Assembly: GCF_001553685.1 (NCBI RefSeq)
Contig: NZ_CP014264.1
Location: 1,124,001 to 1,188,000 of the forward strand
DNA from: Streptococcus sp. oral taxon 431
Lineage (GTDB): Bacteria; Bacillota; Bacilli; Lactobacillales; Streptococcaceae
DNA length: 64,000 nucleotides
Direction: 5' to 3'
Shown here: positions 51,094 to 60,408 of the stretch, in pieces
How positions within the stretch are numbered: the first letter of the stretch is position 1
Layout of the letters: each line of letters opens with the position of its first letter
Notes under the pieces: model-generated
The model's database searches: none
The model's input: only the letters and a program-made list of their open reading frames with translations
What the model was told of the DNA's origin: nothing
Position numbers and translations under genes: made by a program

Positions 51094-52797
51094 TTATTTT
51101 TTCTTAGGTGAATGGATAGCCATTCCAAGAACATCCGCAAATGCTTCGTACATAACTTCAGAGTATGTTGGGTGACCGTGGATTGTCTTAAGCATTTCTT
51201 CAACAGTGATTTCCATTTCGATGATACTTGACGCTTCGTTGATCAACTCTGCAGCAGCAGGACCAATGATATGAACACCAAGGATTTCACCATATTTCTT
51301 GTCTGCAATGACTTTAACAAATCCTTGAGCTGCATCAGATGCAATGGCACGTCCGTTTGCGGCAAAGTTGAATTTACCGATTTGGACATCGTATTTCTCA
51401 CGAGCTTGTTCTTCAGTCAAACCAACTGCTGCTACTTCTGGAAGTGTGTAGATAGCTGCAGGAGTCAAGTTCAATTTAGCAACATGGTGATTTCCTTTAA
51501 GGGCATTTTCAGCAGCAACTTCACCCATACGGAAGGCAGCGTGAGCCAACATCTTAGTACCGTTGATATCACCTGGTGCATAGATACCTGGAACAGAAGT
51601 TTCCATGTACTCGTTAACCTTGATACGACCACGGTCTAACTCAAACTCAACATCTCCGATACCTTCAAGGTCTGGAACACGACCGATTGAAAGAAGAGCT
51701 TTATTTGCGATGATATCATCTTTTCCTTCAACTTTGATACGGAGTTTGCCATCTTCTTCAATGATTTCTTGCAGTTTAGTACCTGTTAAGATAGTCATAC
51801 CTTTGCGCTCAAGAATCAAGCGAAGGTTCTTAGATACTTCCGCATCCATTGCTGGTACAATACGGTCCATCATTTCGATAACAGTAACTTTTGAACCGAA
51901 TGTCATGAAGGCTTGTCCAAGTTCGATACCAACGACACCACCACCGATAATAACGAGGCTCTCTGGAACTTCGTTCATTTCAAGGATGTCATCACTAGTC
52001 ATCACAAGTGATGATTCCATACCAGGAACGTTGATTTTGCTTACTTTTGAACCACCAGCAAGGATGATCTTCTTAGTTTCAAGTAATTCAGAACCGTTTA
52101 CCAAAACATTCTTATCTTTAGTGATAGTACCGATACCCTTATGAACATCAACTCCGTAGCTACGAAGAAGTCCTGCAACACCACCAACAAGAGTATTCAC
52201 AACTTTAGATTTAGTTTCTAAAAGTTTTTCCATATCAACAGTGAAGTTAGGGTTTTCAATCACGATACCACGATTTGCTGCATGACCGATATTTTCAATG
52301 ATTTCAGCGTTGTGAAGGTAAGTCTTGGTTGGGATACATCCACGGTTCAAGCAGGTTCCACCAAGTTCTGATTTCTCAACAAGAGCAACCTTACCACCTA
52401 ATTGAGCTGCTTTAATGGCAGAAACATAACCAGCAGGTCCACCACCAATAACAACGATATCATAAGCATCATCGCTCTTATCATCATCGTTCGAAGCACT
52501 TGCTACAGGTGCTGGGCTAGCTTCTGGTGCAGCTGCTCCAGCTGTTGGGATATTTTCCCCTTCTTCACCAAGATAACCGATAACTTCAGTAACAGGAACA
52601 GTCTCGCCGTCCCCTTTTAGGATAGCGATCAAGTAACCGTCTTCTTCTGCTTCCAATTCCATGCTGACTTTGTCAGTCATGATTTCTAAAAGGATTTCTC
52701 CTTCTTTTACAAATTCTCCGACTTTTTTATTCCATTGGACGATTTGTCCTTCTGTCATATCCACGCCGGCTTTTGGCATAATTACTTCTAAGGCCAT
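51094..52797 (-). CDS. acoL: Dihydrolipoyl dehydrogenase (E3) with N-terminal lipoyl domain
   Basis: This 567-aa protein is E3 of the acetoin/pyruvate-type dehydrogenase complex. Residues 1-80 are a lipoyl domain with the lipoylated Lys in TDKVSME (about residue 43), followed by a Pro/Ala-rich linker (85-105). The flavoprotein follows: FAD motif VIGGGPAGYVSAIKA, redox pair GGTCLNRGCIPTK, NAD motif IGGGVVGIELG, and His-Glu in GHPTYSEVMYEA. A lipoyl domain on E3 is found in streptococci and a few others. Coupled closely with E2. Confidence 0.95.
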   Translation of the reverse strand: MALEVIMPKAGVDMTEGQIVQWNKKVGEFVKEGEILLEIMTDKVSMELEAEEDGYLIAILKGDGETVPVTEVIGYLGEEGENIPTAGAAAPEASPAPVASASNDDDKSDDAYDIVVIGGGPAGYVSAIKAAQLGGKVALVEKSELGGTCLNRGCIPTKTYLHNAEIIENIGHAANRGIVIENPNFTVDMEKLLETKSKVVNTLVGGVAGLLRSYGVDVHKGIGTITKDKNVLVNGSELLETKKIILAGGSKVSKINVPGMESSLVMTSDDILEMNEVPESLVIIGGGVVGIELGQAFMTFGSKVTVIEMMDRIVPAMDAEVSKNLRLILERKGMTILTGTKLQEIIEEDGKLRIKVEGKDDIIANKALLSIGRVPDLEGIGDVEFELDRGRIKVNEYMETSVPGIYAPGDINGTKMLAHAAFRMGEVAAENALKGNHHVAKLNLTPAAIYTLPEVAAVGLTEEQAREKYDVQIGKFNFAANGRAIASDAAQGFVKVIADKKYGEILGVHIIGPAAAELINEASSIIEMEITVEEMLKTIHGHPTYSEVMYEAFADVLGMAIHSPKKK

Positions 52798-52836
52798 ATC
52801 TTACTTCCTTTATCTATATTTCTAAAAATAAACTCT

Positions 52837-53880
52837 TTAAACCAACATTGAGATTGGGTTTTCAATCAAAGCTTTCAAGTCTTTCATAAACTTAGCACCA
52901 GCCATTCCATCGACGACACGGTGGTCAATTGTTAAACCAAGACTCATAATTGGACGAATCACAATTTCACCATTGACTACAACAGGTTTCTCAATTGTTG
53001 AGCTAACCCCAAGGATTGCTGAGTTCGGTTGGTTAATGATTGGACCAAACGATTGAACACCAAACATTCCCAAGTTACTGATGGTGAAGGTTGAATTTTG
53101 CAATTCGCTAGGAGCTAGTTTACCATCCAAAGTACGTCCGATAACATCTTTGAAGGCAACTACCAACTCAGACAAACTCAATTTTTCAGCATTATAAACA
53201 ACTGGCGTCATCAAACCATTATCCATTCCTACAGCCATCGCAAGGTTGACATAGTTGTGAGTGATAATTGTCTTACCATCTTCAGTTAATGACGCATTGA
53301 TGTATGGGTGTTTCATAAGAGTCTTAACAACCGCAAGTGAAAGCAAGTCTGTAACAGTAATTTTCTTACCAGTTGCTTCCATGATTGGATCAAGGACTTT
53401 CTTACGAAGGGCAAGCATTTCAGACATATCGACATCATAGTTAAGCGTGAAGGTTGGTGCAGTCAAGTATGACTCAACCATACGTTGAGCAATAACCTTA
53501 CGCATAGGAGTCATCGGAATGCGTTCGATTTCCCCATAAGGAGTTACGTTATCTGGAACTTCTTCCACTTTCTCGATTTGAGCAGGTGATTTAATCATAT
53601 CGTTTTCAATATTTTCCGGAAGGAAAGCTAAAACATCCTTCTTCATAATCTTGCCACGATGACCAGTTCCTTGGATTTCTTGCCAAGCAATATTATGCTC
53701 TAGTGCAATTCGTTTTGCGAGTGGTGAAATGCGAACCACATTAGTGTCTTTAAATGTTTCCACGTCTTCTTTGTGGACACGACCGTTTGCGCCTGAGCCA
53801 GAAATATCGTAGAGATTAATTCCTAAATCATCTGCTAATTTTCTAGCCGCAGGAGTCGCTCTTAGCTTATCATCAGCCAT
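52837..53880 (-). CDS. acoC: Dihydrolipoamide acyltransferase (E2), no lipoyl domain
   Basis: This 347-aa protein starts at MADDKLRATP (ATG 53880, AGGAGAGG upstream); the longer frame from 53964 adds residues absent from relatives. It has two peripheral-subunit-binding domains (ATPAARKLADDLGINL; ISPLAKRIALEHNI), then the catalytic domain with DHRVVDG near the C terminus. There is no N-terminal lipoyl domain; in this operon that domain is on AcoL. It forms the core of the complex and transfers the acyl group to CoA. Confidence 0.93.
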   Translation of the reverse strand: MADDKLRATPAARKLADDLGINLYDISGSGANGRVHKEDVETFKDTNVVRISPLAKRIALEHNIAWQEIQGTGHRGKIMKKDVLAFLPENIENDMIKSPAQIEKVEEVPDNVTPYGEIERIPMTPMRKVIAQRMVESYLTAPTFTLNYDVDMSEMLALRKKVLDPIMEATGKKITVTDLLSLAVVKTLMKHPYINASLTEDGKTIITHNYVNLAMAVGMDNGLMTPVVYNAEKLSLSELVVAFKDVIGRTLDGKLAPSELQNSTFTISNLGMFGVQSFGPIINQPNSAILGVSSTIEKPVVVNGEIVIRPIMSLGLTIDHRVVDGMAGAKFMKDLKALIENPISMLV

Positions 53881-54076
53881 GACCTCTCCTATTCTATTTA
53901 TGATACAAAGGGCGTTAAAAGCGACTGAAAAATAGGAAATCGACGATGGCTTCGATGAAGCCAAGGAGATTTATCTTTTTTCCGAGCTTTTAGCCCGTGT
54001 TCGAATATAAGATATTAAGGACGTAGAGAACTTTGCATCTAATAGATACAAAGCTTCTCGTCTGATTAATTTATTT

Positions 54077-54094
54077 ACATAATTTATGTTATGT
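54077..54094. repeat. ACATAAY-N4-RTTATGT hairpin, copy 3
   Basis: ACATAAT-TTAT-GTTATGT lies 1 nt past the acoB stop (minus strand). The rest of 53881-54076 holds a second stem near 54024-54060 but no gene. Confidence 0.6.
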
Positions 54095-54095
54095 A

Positions 54096-55088
54096 TTATT
54101 GTTTGTTGTGAGTTTTACGGATTGCATCTTTGATGCTTTCAACTGTTGGAATCATTGCATTTTCAAGATTTTGTGCATAAGGCATCGGTACATCCTCACC
54201 TGCACAACGGCGAATAGGTGCATCCAAGTAGTCAAATGCTTCAGATTCTGAAATAATAGCTGAGATTTCACCGATAAATCCACTAGTCTTATGAGCATCA
54301 TTGACGAGAACTACTTTTCCTGTTTTCTTGACAGAGTTAATAATAATCTCTTTATCAAGTGGGACCAAAGTACGTGGGTCTACTACCTCTACTGAAATGC
54401 CTTCTTCAGCCAATTCTTCAGCTGCTTGCATGACACGACGAAGCATTTTACCGTATGTTACTACAGTTACATCAGTTCCTTCGCGTTTGATTTCTCCGAC
54501 GCCAAGTGGGATAGTATAGTCTGGATCAACAGGAACTTCACCTTTTTGGTTAAATTCTGATTTGTATTCAAGAATGATAACAGGGTTGTTGTCACGGATA
54601 GAAGACTTAAGAAGTCCCTTCATATCAGCTGGTGTACCTGGAGCTACAACCTTCAATCCTGGGATATGAGTGAACCAAGATTCCAATGATTGTGAGTGTT
54701 GTGCTGCAGAACCTACTCCGTTACCAGCGGCACAGCGGATTGTAATAGGCACTTGACCTTTACCACCAAACATATAACGAGTTTTAGCTGCTTGGTTGAC
54801 GATATTATCCATGGCAATAACAGAAAAGTCCATAAAAGTCATGTCAACGATTGGACGAAGTCCTGTCATAGCTGCACCAGCAGCTGCACCTGAGATAGCA
54901 GCTTCGGAAATCGGACAGTCACGAACACGTTCTGGTCCAAATTCTTCAAGCATACCTACAGATGTACCAAAATCTCCACCGAAGACACCGACATCTTCAC
55001 CCATCAAAAGCACATTTTCATCGCGACGCATTTCCTCAGACATTGCAAGGATAATGGTATCGCGGAAAGACATTAATTTAGTTTCCAT
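54096..55088 (-). CDS. acoB: Dehydrogenase E1 component, beta subunit
   Basis: This 330-aa transketolase-like subunit pairs with AcoA to bind thiamine diphosphate. Features: MGEDVGVFGGDFG near the N terminus, FGPERVRDCPISEAAI (with the Glu that activates the cofactor), and the C-terminal transketolase domain (VEVVDPRTLVPLD). It begins 17 nt after the acoA stop. The complex oxidatively decarboxylates acetoin or a 2-oxo acid, giving acetyl-CoA; the substrate is not settled from sequence. Confidence 0.94.
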   Translation of the reverse strand: METKLMSFRDTIILAMSEEMRRDENVLLMGEDVGVFGGDFGTSVGMLEEFGPERVRDCPISEAAISGAAAGAAMTGLRPIVDMTFMDFSVIAMDNIVNQAAKTRYMFGGKGQVPITIRCAAGNGVGSAAQHSQSLESWFTHIPGLKVVAPGTPADMKGLLKSSIRDNNPVIILEYKSEFNQKGEVPVDPDYTIPLGVGEIKREGTDVTVVTYGKMLRRVMQAAEELAEEGISVEVVDPRTLVPLDKEIIINSVKKTGKVVLVNDAHKTSGFIGEISAIISESEAFDYLDAPIRRCAGEDVPMPYAQNLENAMIPTVESIKDAIRKTHNKQ

Positions 55089-55105
55089 ATTTTCTCTACT
55101 TCTCC

Positions 55106-56074
55106 TTAGTCTGCGTATATATCTTCAAATGCTGATTCTAGTGGAGGGAATGGACTCTCTTCAGCAAATTTAACAGATGCTTCCACTGCTTCCTTGACTT
55201 GCGCTTGAATTTCTTCGAGTTCTTCTGCACTAGCAATTTTATTTTCAACAAGGTACTTGCGAAGGTTTTCGATTGGATCTTTTTCTTTCCACTCATCGAC
55301 TTCTTCACGTGTTCGATATTTACCAGGGTCTGATGATGAGTGACCAAGCCAACGGTAAGTTACACTTTCGATCAAGACAGGACCTTTACCAGAACGAACA
55401 TGGTCGACTGCTTTCTTAAATCCTTCGTAGACATCGATAACATTGTTACCGTCTTCGATAAACATTCCAGGAATACCGTAAGCAGCACTACGCTCATGGA
55501 TATGCTTGACATTTGTCATTTTCTTAATATCAGCAGAGATTCCATAACCGTTATTGATACAGTAGAAAATTACCGGAAGATTCCAAACTGAAGCCATATT
55601 AACAGCTTCGTGGAAAACACCTTCGTTTGTTGCACCGTCACCAAAGAAGCAGACAACGATTTTACCAGTGTTTTTCATTTGTTGAGTAAGGGCTGCACCT
55701 ACTGCAATCCCCATACCACCACCTACGATACCATTGGCACCAAGGTTACCAGCATCTAGGTCTGCGATATGCATAGATCCACCTTTACCTTTACAAGTTC
55801 CAGTGTATTTACCAAGAATTTCAGCCATCATCCCATTGAGGTCGATTCCTTTAGCAATGGCTTGCCCGTGACCACGGTGATTTGAGGTGATGAGGTCATC
55901 CTCGTTTAGAGCCAACATAGCCCCAACGTTAGCAGCTTCCTCACCAACAGAAAAGTGCGTCATTCCTGGCACTTTTCCTTTTTTTACTAATTGAGCAATT
56001 TTTAAGTCCATACGACGAATTTCTTCCATCTTACGGAACATCTCAAGCAAAAGATTTTTATCTAAAGTTGACAT
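55106..56074 (-). CDS. acoA: Dehydrogenase E1 component, alpha subunit
   Basis: This 322-aa subunit carries the thiamine diphosphate motif GDGATNEGVFHEAVN...N (about residues 144-172), with NNGYGIS downstream. RYRTREEVDEW near the C terminus is the usual phosphorylation-loop region. It is first in the acoA-acoB-acoC-acoL-lplA operon and is preceded by a good promoter at 56139-56111. Confidence 0.94.
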   Translation of the reverse strand: MSTLDKNLLLEMFRKMEEIRRMDLKIAQLVKKGKVPGMTHFSVGEEAANVGAMLALNEDDLITSNHRGHGQAIAKGIDLNGMMAEILGKYTGTCKGKGGSMHIADLDAGNLGANGIVGGGMGIAVGAALTQQMKNTGKIVVCFFGDGATNEGVFHEAVNMASVWNLPVIFYCINNGYGISADIKKMTNVKHIHERSAAYGIPGMFIEDGNNVIDVYEGFKKAVDHVRSGKGPVLIESVTYRWLGHSSSDPGKYRTREEVDEWKEKDPIENLRKYLVENKIASAEELEEIQAQVKEAVEASVKFAEESPFPPLESAFEDIYAD

Positions 56075-56110
56075 AATCTTGCCTTTCTAAGTTTAAATTC
56101 TTATAGTTCT

Positions 56111-56139
56111 ATTTTACTGTATAGGTTAATTTGTGTCAA
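56111..56139 (-). promoter_or_regulatory. Promoter of the aco operon
   Basis: Minus strand: TTGACA (56139-56134), 17 bp, TAAAAT (56116-56111). The leader before acoA is about 30 nt. Confidence 0.8.
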
Positions 56140-56171
56140 AAAATATGCCTGCAATTTTTCACAATATAAAA

Positions 56172-56204
56172 AAAGAAAAGTCAGTAAAATCAAGACTTTT
56201 CTTT
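56172..56204 (-). terminator. Terminator of the ung-mutX-pyrC-MATE operon
   Basis: AAAGAAAAGTC (56172-56182) pairs with GACTTTTCTTT (56194-56204), 50 nt past the MATE stop. Confidence 0.8.
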
Positions 56205-56253
56205 ATATAAAATACAAATTTCACAAGTTATTTTTTCATCATTTTTCAACAAA

Positions 56254-57594
56254 TTATTTGAATCTTTTCATAATAACTTGTAAACGCCACTGATAAAGAA
56301 TTCCACTTACCATTAAACTAATGATGAGAGCAATCCAATAGGAGTACGCACCTAAACTAGTCGAATAATCAAGATATAAGCCAAGCGGAATCCCAACACC
56401 CCAGTATCCAAGAAGACCAAGGCAAAAAGGAACAATCGTATCCTTGTAACCTCGTAAAATCCCTTGTAATGGTGCCGCAAATGTATCAGCTAACTGGAAG
56501 AATAAGCTATAGGTCATAAAAGAAGCTGTTAGTTGGATAAATTCTGGATCATGACCATAGAGACTGGCAACATTTTCTCTAAAAACATACAGAAAAGAAA
56601 GTGTTAAAACTGCAAACACCATAGCTGTTAAACGACCAATATGGATATACTGTTTAGCATCGTCTAACCGTTTAGCTCCTACCTCATAAGAAATCACAAT
56701 GGCCATTGCTGTTGAAATGCTCATAGGAAAAGCGTACATGAGAGATGAAAAGTTCATGGCAGACTGATGACTAGCTATTATCAATGATGAAAACTTCGCC
56801 ATAATCAATCCTACTGCTGAAAAAATAGCAACCTCTGCAAATACAGTTCCACCAATAGGTAACCCCAGTTTTATCGCTTCTTTTATTTTATTCTTGTCTA
56901 AAGGTAATCGGTTCTCTAGATGAAGTTCTTTTAGTTTTTCTTGTTTGAAAAGAACGAATATAGAAATTAGCAACAAAGCCCAGTACGCAAGGGAAGTCCC
57001 CAGACCTGCTCCTGCACCTCCTAACTCAGGAAAACCAAAAGCTCCATATATTAGTAAATAGTTAAATCCACTATTTAAAGGAAGTAAAAGAAGCATAAGA
57101 TACATAGACAACTTTGTCAGTCCTAGCGTATCAAGTAGCGATCGAATAACACTAAAAAGCAAAAGTGGAATAATACCGATGGCTAGGAGCCACAGATAAC
57201 GTATGGCAACACTGGATACAGCCACTTCCAGCCCCATGAATTGTAAGACAATTGGTGCTAAAAAGAAAACCAAGCCAAAAAGTACGATAGATAAGGCTAA
57301 AGCCAAATAAAGAAATTGATAAAAATCCGAAGAAACTTCTTTCTTTTTTCCTTGTCCCAAATGGTGACCAATAATAGGGACCAAGGCTGAGACAATCCCT
57401 GTCAAAAAGGTAAAGAAAGGATTCCATAAACTAGTTGCAATGGAAACACCCGCTAGATCCAGTGTATTATATTGTCCCGTCATCGTGGTATCTACAAAAG
57501 ATGCGGAAAAATTAGCGAATTGATAAATTAAAATAGGAAAGAAAATTTTTAAAAATAAGATGATTTTGTCTTTAATAGTTTCTGTTGTATGCAT
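56254..57594 (-). CDS. MATE-family multidrug efflux transporter
   Basis: This 446-aa membrane protein has 12 helices in two matching halves. The N-terminal TTMTGQYNTLDLAGVSIA and PIIGHHLGQGKK and the repeat half FAEVAIFSAVGLIM are typical of NorM/DinF-type transporters, which exchange cationic drugs for Na+ or H+. It lies 11 nt after the small 88-aa ORF in a packed minus-strand operon with pyrC, mutX and ung. Substrates unknown. Confidence 0.92.
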   Translation of the reverse strand: MHTTETIKDKIILFLKIFFPILIYQFANFSASFVDTTMTGQYNTLDLAGVSIATSLWNPFFTFLTGIVSALVPIIGHHLGQGKKKEVSSDFYQFLYLALALSIVLFGLVFFLAPIVLQFMGLEVAVSSVAIRYLWLLAIGIIPLLLFSVIRSLLDTLGLTKLSMYLMLLLLPLNSGFNYLLIYGAFGFPELGGAGAGLGTSLAYWALLLISIFVLFKQEKLKELHLENRLPLDKNKIKEAIKLGLPIGGTVFAEVAIFSAVGLIMAKFSSLIIASHQSAMNFSSLMYAFPMSISTAMAIVISYEVGAKRLDDAKQYIHIGRLTAMVFAVLTLSFLYVFRENVASLYGHDPEFIQLTASFMTYSLFFQLADTFAAPLQGILRGYKDTIVPFCLGLLGYWGVGIPLGLYLDYSTSLGAYSYWIALIISLMVSGILYQWRLQVIMKRFK

Positions 57595-57605
57595 ACCTAC
57601 TCTTT

Positions 57606-57872
57606 CTACTCCTTTTCATCCAAGCCAAAAAGCTTTAAGCCATATTTTCTCAAGCTCAAAGGTGGATTACTAGCTTTTGATGTCGTGTGCCAACAATTAC
57701 ATGAGGCGCAATAATAGCTTCTAACCAAGCCACCATTATCATAGTCTACGGCGTGATCAGCTTTTTCCTTGGTTTCATACTGAATTTTAGCACGGTTAGC
57801 GGCTGGACAATATACTCCATGGCAAGCATTTCGTTTTCGACTTCTAAGTTTACGAAAATAATTCATCCACAA
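57606..57872 (-). CDS. Small Cys-containing basic protein, unknown
   Basis: This 88-aa protein is Arg/Lys-rich at the start (FRKLRSRKRNACHGVYCP), then SYYCASCNCWHTTSK: a C...C...CxxCxC-W-H pattern of a possible small zinc ribbon. It sits between pyrC and the MATE gene with 4- and 11-nt gaps. No known function. Confidence 0.7.
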   Translation of the reverse strand: MWMNYFRKLRSRKRNACHGVYCPAANRAKIQYETKEKADHAVDYDNGGLVRSYYCASCNCWHTTSKASNPPLSLRKYGLKLFGLDEKE

Positions 57873-57876
57873 GCTC

Positions 57877-59148
57877 CTAATCTGCTTGATAAACGATATG
57901 TCCCTTACAGATAGTATATTTAACCTGCCCTTTTAATTGTTCACCAATGAATGGTGAATTAGCTGCTTTAGAAGCAAAATGCGTGTCTACGATTCGGTCA
58001 GCTTTATCATCGAAAATCGTAATATCAGCTGGCCCGTTTTCAGCTAAATAACCTGCTTCAAAATTATAAAGTTTTGCTGGATTGTAGGTCATTTTTTCTA
58101 GCAATTGCATTAAACTCAACTCGCCAGCTTCAACCAAGTAGGTTAAACCTAGTGACAAAGAAGTTTCCAAACCTGTCATACCTGATGGAGCTTTGGTAAT
58201 ATCCTCAACATTTTTTTCGTCAGCATGGTGAGGCGCGTGGTCAGTAGCAATGACAGAAATGACTCCAGATTTTAAACCTTCAATGACGGCGCGACGATCA
58301 GTCTCCAAACGAAGAGGTGGATTCATCTTAGCGTTACTTCCTTTAGTCAAAAGCAGAGCTTCAGTCCTAGAAAAATGCTGGGGTGCTACTTCTGCAGTTA
58401 CGTTTGCTCCCATATTTTGAGCAAACTCCACAACTTTTACACTTTCTTCTTTTGACAAATGCTGAATATGAACATGAGCCTTAGTTGCATAGGCAATCAT
58501 GACATCACGAGCAATCATAGCGTACTCTGCAACTCCTGTTGCACCGCAGATATGGAAATGTTCTTTAGCGATATTTTCGTTAAAACCTAGAGTACCATTT
58601 AAACCAGGATCTTCTTCGTGCAGACTGATAAAGGTGTTTAACTTTTTAGCCTCTTCCATGGCTTCCTTGACAACTTTACTACTTTCAAGAGGAATCCCGT
58701 CATCAGAAAAACCAACTGCCCCTGCTTCTAAAAGCGCCTTAAAGTCTGTCAAGTCTTGGCCATTAAAGTTCTTGGTAATAGTCGCAACCGTTTTGACGTT
58801 AATTTTTTCCTTGCCAGCAGACTGGAGAACTTCTTGCAAAGTTTCTACGTCCGAAATGGTTGGACTGGTATTAGCCATCATGACAACCGTTGTAAAACCA
58901 CCTGCGGCAGCCGCTAGTGCCCCAGTATGGATGTCCTCCTTGTGTGTTTGGCCAGGTTCACGGAAATGAACATGGATATCCACCAAACCAGGCGCAACTA
59001 CAAGACCAGTAGCATCTATTACTTGAGCACCTTCTTCCTGGATTTCAGGAGCGATTTGAACAATTTTCCCTTCATCAACCAAAACATCACAAACTTGATC
59101 CAAACCAGACTTTGGATCCATCACACGGCCGTTTTTGATTACTAACAT
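57877..59148 (-). CDS. pyrC: Dihydroorotase
   Basis: This 423-aa amidohydrolase makes dihydroorotate in pyrimidine synthesis. The metal-binding [10 protein letters not shown] lies at about residues 58-67, metal His residues are in HIQHLS, and ATDHAPHH holds the catalytic Asp. The length fits type I bacterial dihydroorotase. It is downstream of mutX with a 15-nt gap. The rest of the pyr genes are elsewhere. Confidence 0.96.
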   Translation of the reverse strand: MLVIKNGRVMDPKSGLDQVCDVLVDEGKIVQIAPEIQEEGAQVIDATGLVVAPGLVDIHVHFREPGQTHKEDIHTGALAAAAGGFTTVVMMANTSPTISDVETLQEVLQSAGKEKINVKTVATITKNFNGQDLTDFKALLEAGAVGFSDDGIPLESSKVVKEAMEEAKKLNTFISLHEEDPGLNGTLGFNENIAKEHFHICGATGVAEYAMIARDVMIAYATKAHVHIQHLSKEESVKVVEFAQNMGANVTAEVAPQHFSRTEALLLTKGSNAKMNPPLRLETDRRAVIEGLKSGVISVIATDHAPHHADEKNVEDITKAPSGMTGLETSLSLGLTYLVEAGELSLMQLLEKMTYNPAKLYNFEAGYLAENGPADITIFDDKADRIVDTHFASKAANSPFIGEQLKGQVKYTICKGHIVYQAD

Positions 59149-59163
59149 AACTTTATTACTCCT

Positions 59164-59628
59164 TTATTCGTAGAAATCCACTTGGGTATCCAATAACTTA
59201 TCACCATCATAAACAAATTTGGCTGAAAAGAAAGGCTTCCCCTCTAAGAGCCACTCGACAAAGGTGTGGTCTCCTTCCCAGGTTGGTTTGCTTAAAACTT
59301 CATCGTATGGAACCCATTCTAAGGTCCCTTCGTTACAGTCAATCAAATCACCCTCAAACTCTGTCACCTTAAATACATAGGTATACCAGTCTAGGTTCGG
59401 AGTGAATTCAGGAAAGGTGATCACTCCTTTTAATACTGGTTTTGCTTTTAGACCAGTTTCTTCTAAAATCTCACGAGCAGCACATTCTTGTGGAGTTTCT
59501 CCACGCTCTAACTTTCCACCTACACCGATCCATTTTCCTTCATGGACATCATTAGGCTTTTTATTGCGATGAAGCATGAGCAATTCTTTTCCATTATCAA
59601 TGTAGCAAATTGTCGCTAGCTGAGGCAT
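59164..59628 (-). CDS. mutX: NUDIX hydrolase, 8-oxo-dGTPase type
   Basis: This 154-aa protein has a complete Nudix box: GKLERGETPQECAAREILEE followed by TGL. Pneumococcal MutX, the anti-mutator that clears oxidised dGTP, has the same size and the same neighbours (ung before, pyrC after). Association with uracil-DNA glycosylase in one operon joins two nucleotide-damage functions. Confidence 0.92.
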   Translation of the reverse strand: MPQLATICYIDNGKELLMLHRNKKPNDVHEGKWIGVGGKLERGETPQECAAREILEETGLKAKPVLKGVITFPEFTPNLDWYTYVFKVTEFEGDLIDCNEGTLEWVPYDEVLSKPTWEGDHTFVEWLLEGKPFFSAKFVYDGDKLLDTQVDFYE

Positions 59629-59637
59629 ATTCTCTCC

Positions 59638-60291
59638 TTATCTAAGCCAATCGATTGGCTCTTGTCCTGTTTCTTTTAAGAATGCATTGACCTTAGAAAA
59701 AGGCTTAGAACCCCAAAATCCTCTGTAAACAGAAAGAGGACTTGGGTGGGCTGATTCGATAATCAAGTGCTGAGGATTTGTAACCAAGGACTTCTTCTTA
59801 CGTGCATAAGCTCCCCAAAGTACAAAAACTACGGGTCTATCAATATTATTGACAACCTTGATCACAGCATCTGTAAAAGGTTCCCATATCTGCCCAGCAT
59901 GACCATTTGCTTGACCAGCAGGAACCGTCAAGCAAGCATTGAGAAGCAAGACCCCCTGCTCGGCCCAAGTAGTCAAATCATGTGAATTCTTAACTCCAAT
60001 ATCATCTGCAAGTTCTTTCAAGATATTTTGCAAAGAAGGAGGTGCTGGAATAGAATCTGGAACTGAAAAACTCAAGCCCTGAGCTTGACCAGTCCCATGA
60101 TAGGGATCTTGGCCTAGAATCACCACCTTAACCTCTTCCAGAGGAGTTGTTATAAGAGCCTGAAAAACCTTTTCTTTAGGAGGATATACAGTTCCTTGGG
60201 CATAAACCTGCTCCATAAAGTGATTGATTTTCCCAAAATAACCCTCAGGTAATTGCTCTTTAATCAAAGCATGCCAAGACGAGTGTTCCAT
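59638..60291 (-). CDS. ung: Uracil-DNA glycosylase
   Basis: This 217-aa family 1 enzyme removes uracil from DNA. Motifs: GQDPYHG with catalytic Asp, LLLNACLTV and HPSPLS with catalytic His. I start at MEHSSWHAL (ATG 60291) and not at the TTG two codons before, because AGGAG is well placed for this ATG and relatives begin here. First gene of the ung-mutX-pyrC-orf-MATE operon; a TATAAT lies near 60320 on the minus strand. Confidence 0.96.
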   Translation of the reverse strand: MEHSSWHALIKEQLPEGYFGKINHFMEQVYAQGTVYPPKEKVFQALITTPLEEVKVVILGQDPYHGTGQAQGLSFSVPDSIPAPPSLQNILKELADDIGVKNSHDLTTWAEQGVLLLNACLTVPAGQANGHAGQIWEPFTDAVIKVVNNIDRPVVFVLWGAYARKKKSLVTNPQHLIIESAHPSPLSVYRGFWGSKPFSKVNAFLKETGQEPIDWLR

Positions 60292-60328
60292 AGTCAACTC
60301 CTTCGTTTATACTGCCTCTATTATAGCA

Positions 60329-60353
60329 AAAAGTGGCTATCTAAACCACTTTT
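60329..60353 (-). terminator. Terminator of the DUF4259 gene
   Basis: AAAAGTGG (60329-60336) and CCACTTTT (60346-60353), T-rich on the minus strand. Confidence 0.7.
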
Positions 60354-60408
60354 AAAAGTATCTATTGAGATTTGAGAAGTTTTATAGAGAATTTATACTA
60401 AAGAGCCT

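Noticed and set aside
53881..53964. N-terminal extension of AcoC from ATG 53964
   Set aside because: It lacks a ribosome site and the residues are not present in E2 relatives; ATG 53880 has AGGAGAGG.
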